DNA of 64,000 nt from an uncultured Clostridia bacterium. Its GTDB lineage: Bacteria; Bacillota; Clostridia; Lachnospirales; Lachnospiraceae. Below are positions 24,792 to 34,014 of this stretch, one piece after another. Position 1 is the first letter of the stretch; each line of letters begins with the position of its first letter. The position numbers and the translations under genes are program-made. Below the pieces are notes generated by a model. It was not told the DNA's origin and made no database searches. It saw only the letters and a program-made list of their open reading frames with translations. Location of the stretch: assembly GCA_948472945.1 (NCBI GenBank), contig CAOKVX010000005.1, positions 62,001 to 126,000 on the forward strand, given 5' to 3'.

Positions 24792-27086
24792 TTATTTTTT
24801 ATAGTATTCCCTTGTAAACTGCATCTCTTCCGGAACTTCTATACCTGATTTCTCAAGCTTCAGGCATTTGCTCTCATACACTCTCTGCATCTTATCTTTA
24901 TTTTTTACAAATCTCTTCATTGAATCCGCATATATCAACTGTGTAGAAAGCTTCACGCGAATATCCCTGTTAAATGGACAGTATGTTGACATAATTTCGC
25001 GCACAATCTTGTTAAGCCTCATTGTACCTGCCGACTCCCTCGTAATCCATTCAATATAATCTTTTGTAAATATTTCCTTTGAATTGTTACGGCAGTTTTT
25101 AACCTGTGTGCGAATCTTATCACGCCATTCTTCGGTAAGTTCCGTATTCTTTCTGTAGAACTGGATATAATCCTGATATTCGCTGGTAAGGGATTTATCT
25201 CGTATATCATTCCACTTGACGCCCTGAATTGTACGGCAGATTTCCCACCTGTATTTTCCAAGTACAGGCAGCATTGCGGACATCTCATCTATTTCAAGAA
25301 ATGTCGGAAACGCAAATCTGGCAGGTGTGTCTCTCTTTCGTCCTGCAATATCCTGCCACATAAGTCCTTTATTTCCATAGCAAGGCATCAAAATAACATC
25401 AGGGAATACTTCTTTTACTACATACTCCTTGACAATATCAAGCTCCTCATTTGTATAGACAACCTCCCTCGCAAATAGCGAGTAATCTGTTGCCGTTACT
25501 TTCTTTACAACACTGTTTATCTTATAGCTTGTAAGCTTGGTTTTTTGCATACCCAAAGTACAGTTTTCACTGCACAAAACAGGGACAAATGTCGAAACCT
25601 GACTGCTGACAAGCTTGTTGTTGGCCCTGAAAAAGTTCTTTATCTCAAATTCAACTTTTTTATCTATATCGTCAACCAGCGCCGCAGCATCCTGACTTGT
25701 AAGGTCGCCGTTTTTGATACGCTCTCGCAGGCTCTCCTCATAGTCCAAATCAAACTCGTCTTTCGAAGGCTCCCTCTCGCCGTTATAAATCATCTTAAGC
25801 CACTGAGACATTGTAAATACGCTGCACGGCTCTGTAAGAATATCTTTGTCATTTATGTTGACAAGCTCTGTAAGCTGCGCTTCTGTAAGCAGATTTTCAC
25901 TAATGAAACCGTAATCTAAAAATAATTTTACACAATACGGTACATCCTGACTTTTAACGAATTTGAAAAATACCGCCTGATAAATATCATAAAACTGTTC
26001 TGACAGTTTTCTTCTCAAACGGACCGCTTCATCCTCTTTCGACATTTTATCTTTCAGAGCGCTGTATTTTTCAACACTATCCTTGAACTCGCCGCATATT
26101 TCCTCGTCGGCTCCCGAATATGCAAGTATCTGACTCATTGAGTTTTTCAGGCTCTGTATTGACTCGGCCTCATTGTTCTCAGATACTAAAACTTCACCTG
26201 ATATCATGGCGTCATATTGTTTCTTTATCTGTCCTCTGTCGATGTTCAGGTTGTGGCCCATATCCTGAAGGCACATATTATCAAATTCATTAATATGCCG
26301 CATTATCTCTTTTGACCTGTTAATCCAATAACTGTTGTCCTTTCCTATACCGTTTAGCGATACGGCAAGCTCCGATACAGCTCTGAAAATATTGTTGTAG
26401 TCGTTGGCGATATATCCGGCAATTTTATCTATTATCTTCAGCATATCCTTGAATCCGTTGTATATGCCGTCTATTATATGCTGCTGTTCATCGATATGTT
26501 TCATATATATGGCCTTGTCAGACGAATAGTATTCTTTCTGCACCTCCATAGGTATATTGCTGCATGAGATATAGTAAGCTATGGAATCATTATAAGATAT
26601 TTTAGAAACCTTGTTCTCCGACATTTCGCCTATATTTATGTTCATGATATCAAACAAATTTTCTTCACAGCACTTCTTGTAATCCTCGTAGATATTGTCA
26701 AGAAAATTGCCCACGCTTATAACACTATCATATACGTTTCTGTATTTTTTATATATGCTTTGGATAAATATACTTAGAAAAGATACCGTATGACCACCGT
26801 ATCCCTTATTATTTTCAAAATAATCAACAAGCTCGGCCAATGAACCGGTCGGAATCTTCTTGACTACTACTCCTTCATTTGCTATATAATCCGCCTGATA
26901 TTCACCTAAAAACAAATCATTTACACCGAGTACGCTTCCAAAACCGGTAATAGAGCGCAAGAAACCACTCTGTATAGTAACTCTGCCTTTGAGTACAATA
27001 CAGATTTCATTGACCTGTTCTCCCTTATTAAATATTGTCGTACCCTCTTTTATGTGCATTGAAACACTTTTATTATCATCTGACAT
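24792..27086 (-). CDS. Large protein with N-terminal cyclic-nucleotide-binding-like domain
   Basis: 764-aa protein of unknown function, predicted soluble. Residues ~8-115 are a CNB/Crp-like beta-roll: EGTTIFNKGEQVNEICIVLKGRVTIQS, then GSVLGVNDLFLGEYQADYIANEGVVVKKIPTGSLAELV. The phosphate-binding-cassette Arg is not evident, so cNMP binding is uncertain. The remaining ~640 residues are largely helical with no motif I recognise; the part from ~540 on (FFRANNKLVSSQVSTFVPVLC, PDVILMPCYGNKGLMWQDI) looks like a separate conserved domain. ATG 27086 is used: the earlier in-frame ATG at 27113 lies inside the 3' end of the SRP RNA. The next gene downstream is the TPR/AAA-like protein. Confidence 0.7.
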   Translation of the reverse strand: MSDDNKSVSMHIKEGTTIFNKGEQVNEICIVLKGRVTIQSGFLRSITGFGSVLGVNDLFLGEYQADYIANEGVVVKKIPTGSLAELVDYFENNKGYGGHTVSFLSIFIQSIYKKYRNVYDSVISVGNFLDNIYEDYKKCCEENLFDIMNINIGEMSENKVSKISYNDSIAYYISCSNIPMEVQKEYYSSDKAIYMKHIDEQQHIIDGIYNGFKDMLKIIDKIAGYIANDYNNIFRAVSELAVSLNGIGKDNSYWINRSKEIMRHINEFDNMCLQDMGHNLNIDRGQIKKQYDAMISGEVLVSENNEAESIQSLKNSMSQILAYSGADEEICGEFKDSVEKYSALKDKMSKEDEAVRLRRKLSEQFYDIYQAVFFKFVKSQDVPYCVKLFLDYGFISENLLTEAQLTELVNINDKDILTEPCSVFTMSQWLKMIYNGEREPSKDEFDLDYEESLRERIKNGDLTSQDAAALVDDIDKKVEFEIKNFFRANNKLVSSQVSTFVPVLCSENCTLGMQKTKLTSYKINSVVKKVTATDYSLFAREVVYTNEELDIVKEYVVKEVFPDVILMPCYGNKGLMWQDIAGRKRDTPARFAFPTFLEIDEMSAMLPVLGKYRWEICRTIQGVKWNDIRDKSLTSEYQDYIQFYRKNTELTEEWRDKIRTQVKNCRNNSKEIFTKDYIEWITRESAGTMRLNKIVREIMSTYCPFNRDIRVKLSTQLIYADSMKRFVKNKDKMQRVYESKCLKLEKSGIEVPEEMQFTREYYKK

Positions 27087-27109
27087 TGCAAACCCACCAA
27101 TCAAAAAAT

Positions 27110-27372
27110 CCATGCGCCCGGTTTTGAATTCACAACCCCAGACGTTACCTCTGTCAGTAACTCAATCCAGGCACCCTTACGGCACACAGAAGATTTTGCT
27201 TAGTGCTGCTTCATTCCTGACCTGACACGGTTCACAAATTCCTGTTGCGCAAGACCCAAACCTCAACGCCACTTCCAAAGGGCAGCTCTGTAATTGCAAA
27301 CCCTGGACCAGGCATCACCCCTGCTATAGCGGATTGCAGGTACAGGGCACCGCTAACTCCCCGGCTGCATGG
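27110..27372 (-). ncRNA. ffs: Signal recognition particle RNA (large Firmicutes type)
   Basis: 263-nt RNA component of SRP, which docks Ffh and FtsY for co-translational targeting. On the minus strand it shows the Alu-domain block GGGGAGTTAGCGGTGCCCTG, CAATCCGCTATAGCAGGGGT, and the Ffh-binding domain IV GTCAGGTCAGGAATGAAGCA with the loop and internal-loop bases. The ends CCATGC and GCATGG pair to close the molecule. ATTTTTTG follows, so the closing helix plus T-run act as terminator. The length agrees with the 265-270 nt of Bacillus-type scRNA. It sits right after tadA, a common neighbour in Firmicutes. Confidence 0.95.
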
Positions 27373-27414
27373 AAATATTATGACATAGTTGTATAATACA
27401 GTATACTTTTTTTT

Positions 27415-27891
27415 TTATCCTCTGTCAACTTTTTTGTTTTTTCTTAATTCTCCAAAAAATTCCTGTAAAATTGATGTACATTCTTCCTTTAAAACATCCT
27501 TTTCAATCTCTACCCTGTGATTGAACCCATGCATGTCAAGCAGATTGATTACGGAACCTGCACAGCCTGCTTTCGGATTCATACTACCAATAACAACCCT
27601 TGGAATCCTTGCCTGCACAATGGCTCCGGCGCACATAGGGCACGGCTCCAGCGTGATATACATTGTGCAGTCTTCAAGCCGCCAGTCCCCGACAACCTTA
27701 CCGGCCTTTCTTATCGCCATTATTTCAGCATGTCCGAGTGTGCTTGATATAGTATTTCTCTTATTGTAGCCCCTCGCAATTATCTTTTCACCGCTTACTA
27801 TAACGCATCCTATCGGCACTTCATTTAGCTTATATGCTTTCTTTGCCTGTCTGAGCGCTTCTCTCATATATTTTTCATCCTGTGTCAGCAT
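27415..27891 (-). CDS. tadA: tRNA-specific adenosine deaminase
   Basis: Zinc enzyme that converts A34 to inosine in tRNA-Arg(ACG). 158 aa. Catalytic HAE (His54, Glu56) and the zinc ligands of PCPMC (Cys84, Cys87) are present. The surrounding strands, VPIGCVIV, LEPCPMCAGAIVQARIPRVVIG and NPKAGCAGSVINLL, are TadA-specific rather than cytidine-deaminase-like. A GGAGG ribosome site lies 8 bp before the ATG. The SRP RNA follows on the same strand. Confidence 0.95.
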   Translation of the reverse strand: MLTQDEKYMREALRQAKKAYKLNEVPIGCVIVSGEKIIARGYNKRNTISSTLGHAEIMAIRKAGKVVGDWRLEDCTMYITLEPCPMCAGAIVQARIPRVVIGSMNPKAGCAGSVINLLDMHGFNHRVEIEKDVLKEECTSILQEFFGELRKNKKVDRG

Positions 27892-28446
27892 AAAATATCC
27901 TCCGTATGAAATTATACTTATGCGTTAAAATATATTCGTACGCAGGCATTATATATGTCAATACCTCTGCCGCAGTACCGCCATATATAAACGCATGCTG
28001 CATATAGAAAACATTAATTAAAACAAAACCAATTAATACAATGACTTAGAAACTATATCATTTGTATTACCTGATACAAATCACATACAAAATCCATTTC
28101 CTTCATAAAAATAAACATTAGCATCAATTTACAGAAGCCACTGAAATATATTATTACAATACAAAATATATAATCAAATTTACACCATGCATCAGGCAGT
28201 CCGCATGTGTGCACATACATTGCAGTCTTAGAACCACTATGTGTGTAACTAAGCGGGAGCGTTCCCGTACTGCGATGGATATACACATCTGCGGGCGTCC
28301 GACATAATTGTACGATATAATATAATAAAGCTTAATAAGTAATATAGACTAATCCTCATAAATATAGTAAACTATAATTTATTATAGTCGGCATTATTAT
28401 TTAATTCCGTGATTTCATTTTAACATTATTGGGAACAGGTGACAAT
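27892..28446. other. 555-bp divergent intergenic region
   Basis: No convincing gene. The 77-aa minus ORF at 28053-28286 lacks a ribosome site and gene-like composition. A nested hairpin centred on CGGGAACGCTCCCG (minus strand, about 28253-28268) with outer arms GTGTA/TTACAC is the only clear structure. TATAAT (28316-28321) and TTGACA (minus strand, near 27955-27960) could belong to promoters but lack good partner boxes. Confidence 0.45.
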
Positions 28447-28986
28447 ATGGATAATTATTATTTGACGGACAAACTTTCACTGCGTGTACTCTCTCCAGAT
28501 GACTGCGGACTTGTCCTAAAGTTTCTCAAATCAAATAAATCTTATTTTGAACCTTATGAGTCAAAAAAACCTGATTCGTTTTATACGGAAGCTTTTCAGT
28601 ATGACACACTGTTGGCAGAGTCGTCCTTTTTTACGCGAGGGCATTTTTTGAGATACTATATATTCATAAAAAACTTCCCTGAACCTGTGGGAACGATATC
28701 ATATAAAAGGGTTTCGGAAACCGACGTTAAGACTATGACTCTCGGATATAAGCTGGACCGCCGCTTTTGGGGAAGGGGCCTTGCATATGAAAGCATATCC
28801 CTTTTGTCGGCAAATATTTTTTGTGAACATATAGCGGACAGACTTGAGGCTTTTGTACAGCCGGATAACTTTAAATCAATTAAACTTCTGAGGAGACTTG
28901 GTTTTTCACACCGCCGCGGAGATATAAAAAAATACGATTTGGCATCAGGTACAGTTATGCATGACATATACTACCTGACGCCATAA
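28447..28986 (+). CDS. GNAT-family N-acetyltransferase (RimJ/RimL type)
   Basis: Predicted acetyl-CoA-dependent N-acyltransferase, 179 aa. It opens with LTDKLSLRVLSPDDCGLVLKFL, typical of RimJ/RimL-type GNATs. Motif A is LGYKLDRRFWGRGLAYESISLL (the GRG acetyl-CoA pyrophosphate loop). A C-terminal LEAFVQPDNFKSIKLLRRLGF follows, the usual N..S..LL.K.GF block. ATG 28447 is chosen over 28429 because AGGTGA lies just upstream. The acceptor substrate is unknown. It stands alone and converges with the DUF6128-like gene (4-bp gap). Confidence 0.88.
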   Translation: MDNYYLTDKLSLRVLSPDDCGLVLKFLKSNKSYFEPYESKKPDSFYTEAFQYDTLLAESSFFTRGHFLRYYIFIKNFPEPVGTISYKRVSETDVKTMTLGYKLDRRFWGRGLAYESISLLSANIFCEHIADRLEAFVQPDNFKSIKLLRRLGFSHRRGDIKKYDLASGTVMHDIYYLTP

Positions 28987-28990
28987 TATT

Positions 28991-30184
28991 TTACTTTCCG
29001 TTTATTGAGATACACCAGTAGCCAAACTCGCCTCTTATATCGCTTGTGTTTTTTATAGGCTTAAACAGCTTGAAGCCAAACATATTTGCGAGAAAATTTT
29101 CTCTGTTGTGGTTGATTCCCGGCACGCCTATCATATATCTTGGATTTACTTTCCCAATTTTTATAAATATGAGATGCCTGTAACCATAATATCCTTTCAG
29201 GAGGAAGCTGTTGTTAGATATAAGCCATGTGTCTATAGGAAGATTCGATAAATCCTGCGGCTCAATTCTTACGCATGAGTCTATGTCGTCATTCTCAAAC
29301 GGATACATGTACGGATAAGTATGTAATATATTTTCCGCCGCCATAACAATTTCATCGCTTAATCTGCTATTATTGCCGGCATCCCGTACGGTCTGCGCCA
29401 TATTATTCCCGCCTATCACATCATTTCCATTCTCCATCGCTTCAACTGCGGGGCCCTCTCCCTCTGACGCTTCATTAAAACTATCTTCCAACTTGGCGCT
29501 ATTTATACTATTATTTTCTGCGGCCTCATTTTCAGTAGTTATATTATGTATATTTAAATTTTCAGCGATATTATTGTCCGCATTTTCCATGCTGCTTTCA
29601 TCAACGCTAATGTTAACAGCAGGCTGTGTATCTTGCGTATCTGAACTTTCTACCATGTTTTCATCCAAACCTTCCTCAACCTCGTACGAACGGTTTTTCT
29701 GTTCCTCCTCGTCCTCTTTTGCCTCATCCATATCTTTGCCCTGATGAACCGAAATATCATCAGATTCACCTATTTCCAAATCAGAAACATCATCCTGATT
29801 AAATTCCACAAATTTATTAATATCAATTATCGAATCATCCCACTCTGATGCATAAAACTTATCTTTTTTATGAAATAAAATAACACCGCCTATATCGCTA
29901 ATACAATGGCCTGTGTCCATTATATTGTCCGTTTCAGTGTTATAAACACCATGTCCAACTCCTTTATCCATACTTATAACACCGATATTAATTCCTTTTA
30001 TTCTGCCGCCGCTTCTCACAAACAGATAAACATTCATCGGCTCAGTAACACTTAGGACATTAATGTGCATTGTAAGCTTAGTGTTTCCCCCTCTGGTTTC
30101 AACCCTTATATAGCCGATGTTGTTTTTTTTGATATTGTTTTCATAAAAATAAATGTACGATATCCATCTTTTATAATCTGACAT
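28991..30184 (-). CDS. DUF6128-like protein with acidic central linker
   Basis: 397 aa, predicted soluble. The N-terminal ~130 residues (KRWISYIYFYENNIKKNNIGYIRVETRGG..., FVRSGGRIKGINIG) and C-terminal ~110 residues (YPYMYPFENDD, LPIDTWLISNNSFLLKGYYGYRHLIFIKIG, YMIGVPGINHNRENFLANMFGFKLF) match what I recall of the Lachnospiraceae DUF6128 family. They are separated by a ~150-residue Glu/Asn/Ser/Asp-rich linker with many short repeats (ENADNNIAENLNIHN). No membrane segment. It follows a terminator after the anti-sigma gene on the same strand. Function unknown; link to the sigma factor is only by position. Confidence 0.6.
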   Translation of the reverse strand: MSDYKRWISYIYFYENNIKKNNIGYIRVETRGGNTKLTMHINVLSVTEPMNVYLFVRSGGRIKGINIGVISMDKGVGHGVYNTETDNIMDTGHCISDIGGVILFHKKDKFYASEWDDSIIDINKFVEFNQDDVSDLEIGESDDISVHQGKDMDEAKEDEEEQKNRSYEVEEGLDENMVESSDTQDTQPAVNISVDESSMENADNNIAENLNIHNITTENEAAENNSINSAKLEDSFNEASEGEGPAVEAMENGNDVIGGNNMAQTVRDAGNNSRLSDEIVMAAENILHTYPYMYPFENDDIDSCVRIEPQDLSNLPIDTWLISNNSFLLKGYYGYRHLIFIKIGKVNPRYMIGVPGINHNRENFLANMFGFKLFKPIKNTSDIRGEFGYWCISINGK

Positions 30185-30251
30185 AACGATAGCCCCCCTT
30201 ATACCTCAAATGTATGCAGGAGGGCTGTACATTAGAACACGTTATTTTACT

Positions 30252-30291
30252 TTAGCTCAACGGCGCCAATTTGAACCCGCCGTTGAGCTAA
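30252..30291 (-). terminator. 14-bp hairpin at the end of the anti-sigma-like gene
   Basis: TTAGCTCAACGGCG pairs perfectly with CGCCGTTGAGCTAA across a 12-nt loop, and overlaps the stop codon of the upstream gene. The downstream T-run on the minus strand is weak (AGTAAAATAAC). The left 19 bases recur exactly at 35723-35741. Confidence 0.6.
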
Positions 30292-31454
30292 GAATTGTTA
30301 TCACTTTCGTTAGAATCATATTCTTCATCCGGAAAATCGTCTTCGTCATCAATATTGTCGTCCGCATCATCTTCAGGTGAATCCGTCTCATTCACGTTTA
30401 TATTATCTTCCTTTTGTAGAAATCTTTTTCTTGCGTCATCTATAATATTAATCAGCTTAACAATGTATTTGTTTTTTGAATAGGAATCGTCTATATCTAC
30501 TACATATTCGTTTGTATCTACAGGAACTTTTCCGTACACCAAACCTGCAATCCTGAAGTTACCCTCAGAGGTATTTTTAAGAAAAAGAATATATTCTTTT
30601 TTATTAATCATACTCTTATACCCGCCTACGTGTATAACCTTTTCCTCTTTTGAATTATATTTGATGCCTTCGTTTACCAATATCTTATCTTCAATATCGT
30701 CACCTATGTTGTCAACGAGAAGACTATTTACCTTAAATTCAGCTACAAGGTTATATACATCCTTGTCCTCAGAAGATTCCAGTATTGACTGCGTCTTAAC
30801 TCCTCTGACAATATAATCACTGTCGTCAACCATTTCATCCACACTTTTATATTTTACAACAAAACTGTCCATATCAATCTCAGACGTTGAATCCGAAATA
30901 AGCTCATCAACATCCGACGACGGCATTGATTCGTATTCATCGATTTCATTATCACCCGATGCAACATTTTCATTTGACGGACGGCCTGCCGGTTTATCTT
31001 TATCCGATTTTTTAGGTTTATCTTTAATCTTGTCTTTATCCTTTTTCTCCTTGTCCTCGGACTCGCCGTCATAATCGGCGTCGGGCTCACCGGAATACTC
31101 TTCCAAAATCCCGCTTTCATCGTCAAATGAAGTTTCATAGTCGTCAATTAACGCTATTTTGTGATTTTTCATATTAAAATTGTCAAAGAAAAATGTACGC
31201 GCCGCTATCGCGATAGTTCCGACCATGAATGCAAGGCAGGCAGCGGCGGCAACAAACACGTATTTATTCATCCTGAAATGTTTTTTGCACTTTACGCCTG
31301 TCTTTTTATAGACCATGTTTTTTATCCTCGAATAGTCAAGCATGCTCTCGCCGTCCTTACTGTCCGACGGTTGACTAACATCGATATCCCCAATCAGAGA
31401 TTCGGCTTCACTGTATTCAAGACTGTCTAATACCTTTTTAATTTTATCTTCCAT
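30288..31454 (-). CDS. Putative membrane-bound anti-sigma factor
   Basis: 388-aa single-pass membrane protein. The cytoplasmic N-terminus (residues 1-64) resembles short anti-sigma domains without a clear zinc motif. One TM lies at ~65-86 (YVFVAAAACLAFMVGTIAIAA). An extracellular portion starts with a highly charged Lys/Asp linker (KEKKDKDKIKDKPKKSDKDK). It is followed by a compact domain (VDEMVDDSDYIVRGVKTQSI ... HVGGYKSMINKKEYILFLKN), a 'secreted GKV/YLLFL' type seen in other Firmicutes anti-sigma or lipoproteins. The tail is strongly acidic. It starts 11 bp after the sigma gene with a shared AGGAGG site, so the pair is coupled. Assignment rests on topology and position. Confidence 0.65.
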   Translation of the reverse strand: MEDKIKKVLDSLEYSEAESLIGDIDVSQPSDSKDGESMLDYSRIKNMVYKKTGVKCKKHFRMNKYVFVAAAACLAFMVGTIAIAARTFFFDNFNMKNHKIALIDDYETSFDDESGILEEYSGEPDADYDGESEDKEKKDKDKIKDKPKKSDKDKPAGRPSNENVASGDNEIDEYESMPSSDVDELISDSTSEIDMDSFVVKYKSVDEMVDDSDYIVRGVKTQSILESSEDKDVYNLVAEFKVNSLLVDNIGDDIEDKILVNEGIKYNSKEEKVIHVGGYKSMINKKEYILFLKNTSEGNFRIAGLVYGKVPVDTNEYVVDIDDSYSKNKYIVKLINIIDDARKRFLQKEDNINVNETDSPEDDADDNIDDEDDFPDEEYDSNESDNNS

Positions 31455-31465
31455 CTCTAAACCTC

Positions 31466-32020
31466 CTAACCGATGTCGATATATTCTCTTAATTTTCTTA
31501 ATGCCCTTGATGCCCTTGTATCTATTGCGCTTATCGTCATTGATAACCTCTGTGATATCTGCCTCGTGGTCTCGCCGAAATAATATTTTCTTATTATTAT
31601 TTCACTGTCAGGCTCTCCCAGTTCTTTAATAGCGTTTATCAGCTTTTTCTTCAATTCTTTGTTTATATAGTCATTTTCAACATCCATGTTATCTGCGACT
31701 TCATAATATGATTCATCATCATCAATATACATATATCCGAACTCTCTTTTTTTCTTCCTGAATATATCAATTGCCCTTCTCTTTGCTATGACACATATTA
31801 AAGTTTTAATGCTTCCTTTATCAGAAGCGTACTTTTCAATATTATTGTAAAAGTCAACAAAGACTTCACTGACACAGGATTCCATCTCATAATCATCACA
31901 AACTGCCGCAAGTTTATCCCTTACTACCGTACATATTAGACCCATATATTTGTCCATAAGTATTTTAAGACCTCTGTTGGGGTCATTTTTTATGAGTTCA
32001 ACCAATTCATTATCCTGCAC
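31466..32020 (-). CDS. ECF-type RNA polymerase sigma factor
   Basis: 184-aa sigma-70 family factor with regions 2 and 4 only. Region 2: LICTVVRDKLAAVCDDYEMESCVSEVFVDFYNNIEKY and KTLICVIAKRRAIDIFRKKK (2.4 DNA-binding helix). Region 4: IKELGEPDSEIIIRKYYFGETTRQISQRLSMTISAIDTRASRALRKLREYI. The start is GTG 32020 with AGGAGG 8 bp upstream; the nearby ATG is out of frame and dead. It is followed directly by its putative membrane anti-sigma. Target promoters were not identified. Confidence 0.9.
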   Translation of the reverse strand: MQDNELVELIKNDPNRGLKILMDKYMGLICTVVRDKLAAVCDDYEMESCVSEVFVDFYNNIEKYASDKGSIKTLICVIAKRRAIDIFRKKKREFGYMYIDDDESYYEVADNMDVENDYINKELKKKLINAIKELGEPDSEIIIRKYYFGETTRQISQRLSMTISAIDTRASRALRKLREYIDIG

Positions 32021-32142
32021 TCATTTAACCTCCTAAGCAAGATATATAATTCATATTATCTTTTGAATAACATAAAAACAAAACAGAATCGTATAGAGAC
32101 TGTTACTATTATTTCGTAACAAATTATATTATCTTGCAGTTT

Positions 32143-33414
32143 TTATAATTTTTCTTCAAATATAATTAAAGCTTTCTTTAACAGCCAATTTTTATTGTTA
32201 TATGACGGCTTCTCCAAAATTTCGTCAAGCAGGGCGCTAAGAACGTCCCCCATAATCTTTCCTTTAGGGATGCCTGCATCAAATAAATCATTGCCTGTAA
32301 TCTCAAGCTGCCTGATTGTAAGCGCGTCGCCGTCATTTATTATTTCACTAAACATTTTTTTTGAATTATTATCGATTGCCTGCATATATTCGGCATACTC
32401 TGAACCAAATGAACAGTGATACGCCTCCCTTAATATAAACAGAATCTCCATTATATCTACTCCAGCTTTGCTTACAAATCTCCTGAATTCAGTCTTTGTC
32501 ATGTCAAAATCACAGTTGCAATACCTTGTAAGCCTGTCAACAAAACCTATAGAGTAATTGTCAAATTTCATCCGCTGCATTATTTCTCCGGCATTCGGCG
32601 TCTCGGAAAGGAGAGCCGCAAAGCAAAGTATCTTATGCTCCCTTGCGCCCACTTTACCGCACAGCCTGTTGACTTCTTTGATAACGCGTATTACTCTTTC
32701 CGCCCTCTCTGGTTCATGCGCAATTTCATCCCACTCCGGAAGAAATACTTTTGTAAGACCAGTTTTTTTTGCAAGTATCATCCTGTCGGGACCATCCGAC
32801 ATTATTAATTTTGTAATCTCAACACGTATTCGTTCAGCGCTTATATTTTTTATATCTGACGCAGTATCTGATATTGCGTTCAGCGTATTTTGTTCTATTT
32901 GAAAATTGAGCTGTCCGGCAAACCTTACCGCCCTCAAAGTCCTAAGGGCATCCTCTGAAAATCTTTCATGCGGATTGCCGACACATCTTATTATTCTGTT
33001 TTCAAGGTCTTTAATGCCGTCAAACATATCAATAATTCCGGTTCGCGGGCTGTAGGCCATAGCGTTAATCGTAAAGTCACGCCGCTTCAAATCCTCAGAC
33101 AAAAAAGACGTGAATTCGACATTACTTGGATGCCTGTTATCCTCATACTCACCGTCAATCCTGAAAGTAGTCGTCTCATAACTGCACCCGCCCATGCGTA
33201 TTGTGACAGTACCATGCTGTATTCCCGTATCTATAATCTTATCAAATAATTCTTTCATCTGACCGGGTGTGGCGGACGTTGTAATATCCCAGTCCTCCGG
33301 AATTCTTCCTATTATAGAATCCCTCACACATCCTCCGACAACATACGCCTCATAACCGTTCTTCTCAAATTTATCTATTATCGCCGCCGCATCTTCAGGA
33401 ATATCCATCTTCAT
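32143..33414 (-). CDS. cca: CCA tRNA nucleotidyltransferase
   Basis: Adds or repairs the 3' CCA end of tRNAs; both tRNA genes in this window lack an encoded CCA. 423 aa class II enzyme. GGCVRDSIIGRIPEDWDITTSATP contains the GGxVRD and DxD catalytic motifs. Also present: RRDFTINAMAY, GDxxxR-type RIIRCVGNPHERFSEDALRTLRAVRFAGQLNF, and a C-terminal helical domain. An AGGAG site lies before ATG 33414. It is upstream of the sigma/anti-sigma genes with a 122-bp gap. Confidence 0.95.
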   Translation of the reverse strand: MKMDIPEDAAAIIDKFEKNGYEAYVVGGCVRDSIIGRIPEDWDITTSATPGQMKELFDKIIDTGIQHGTVTIRMGGCSYETTTFRIDGEYEDNRHPSNVEFTSFLSEDLKRRDFTINAMAYSPRTGIIDMFDGIKDLENRIIRCVGNPHERFSEDALRTLRAVRFAGQLNFQIEQNTLNAISDTASDIKNISAERIRVEITKLIMSDGPDRMILAKKTGLTKVFLPEWDEIAHEPERAERVIRVIKEVNRLCGKVGAREHKILCFAALLSETPNAGEIMQRMKFDNYSIGFVDRLTRYCNCDFDMTKTEFRRFVSKAGVDIMEILFILREAYHCSFGSEYAEYMQAIDNNSKKMFSEIINDGDALTIRQLEITGNDLFDAGIPKGKIMGDVLSALLDEILEKPSYNNKNWLLKKALIIFEEKL

Positions 33415-33469
33415 ATTATTTCTCCTTTAAACTTAACATATTAACTTAAATTTAACTGCAAAATTTAAG

Positions 33470-34012
33470 TTAATATTCAAGAAAAATACCCGAAACTGCC
33501 GCCGCGGCAATATATACCAGCGGATGCAGTTTGAACTTTCTTATCGCAAAAAATAGCAGAGCGCACGCTGCAAGAGCTATATAATTAACGGAAAACTCTC
33601 TTGAATCATTTATAAGAGTCGTTCGCATAACAGCCACGCCGGCAACTGCAATAAGCGCTGTTGACGCCGGACGTATACCATAAAATATATACTGTATTAT
33701 CTTTGACTCTTTAAACTTTGTAAGAATTGTTGAAATAAACTCTATTATTATTATGGAAGGAATTATAAGCGCCATTGTAGCTATAATTCCACCTAATACC
33801 CCTGCAGTCTGAAATCCTACAAACGTACTCATATTTATTCCAATCGGTCCCGGTGTAGACTCGGAAACTGCAATCATATTACTTATATCCTGAGTTGTAA
33901 ACCATCCTGTCTTCTCCGATATCTCATGCAGGAACGGGAGGGTCGCAAGTCCTCCGCCTATAGCAAATAGACCTGTCTTAAAAAATTCATAAAACAGCTG
34001 TAAATATATCAT
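33470..34012 (-). CDS. Chromate transporter half-protein (second subunit)
   Basis: Membrane protein of ~180 aa with about five to six helices. It contains the CHR-family motif GGGLATLPFLHEI and the conserved AVSESTPGPIGINMSTFVGFQTAGVLGG. Short CHR proteins work as tandem pairs, here with the gene immediately upstream. ATG 34012 is preferred to GTG 34015 because GGGAGG lies 8 bp upstream; the two genes overlap at or abut the stop codon. Natural substrate is uncertain; chromate is the family name and sulfate-like anions are possible. Confidence 0.9.
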   Translation of the reverse strand: MIYLQLFYEFFKTGLFAIGGGLATLPFLHEISEKTGWFTTQDISNMIAVSESTPGPIGINMSTFVGFQTAGVLGGIIATMALIIPSIIIIEFISTILTKFKESKIIQYIFYGIRPASTALIAVAGVAVMRTTLINDSREFSVNYIALAACALLFFAIRKFKLHPLVYIAAAAVSGIFLEY

Positions 34013-34014
34013 CA

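Noticed and set aside
28053-28286. 77-aa minus-strand ORF between tadA and the GNAT gene
   Set aside because: No ribosome site, no recognisable domain, and composition follows the AT-rich background.
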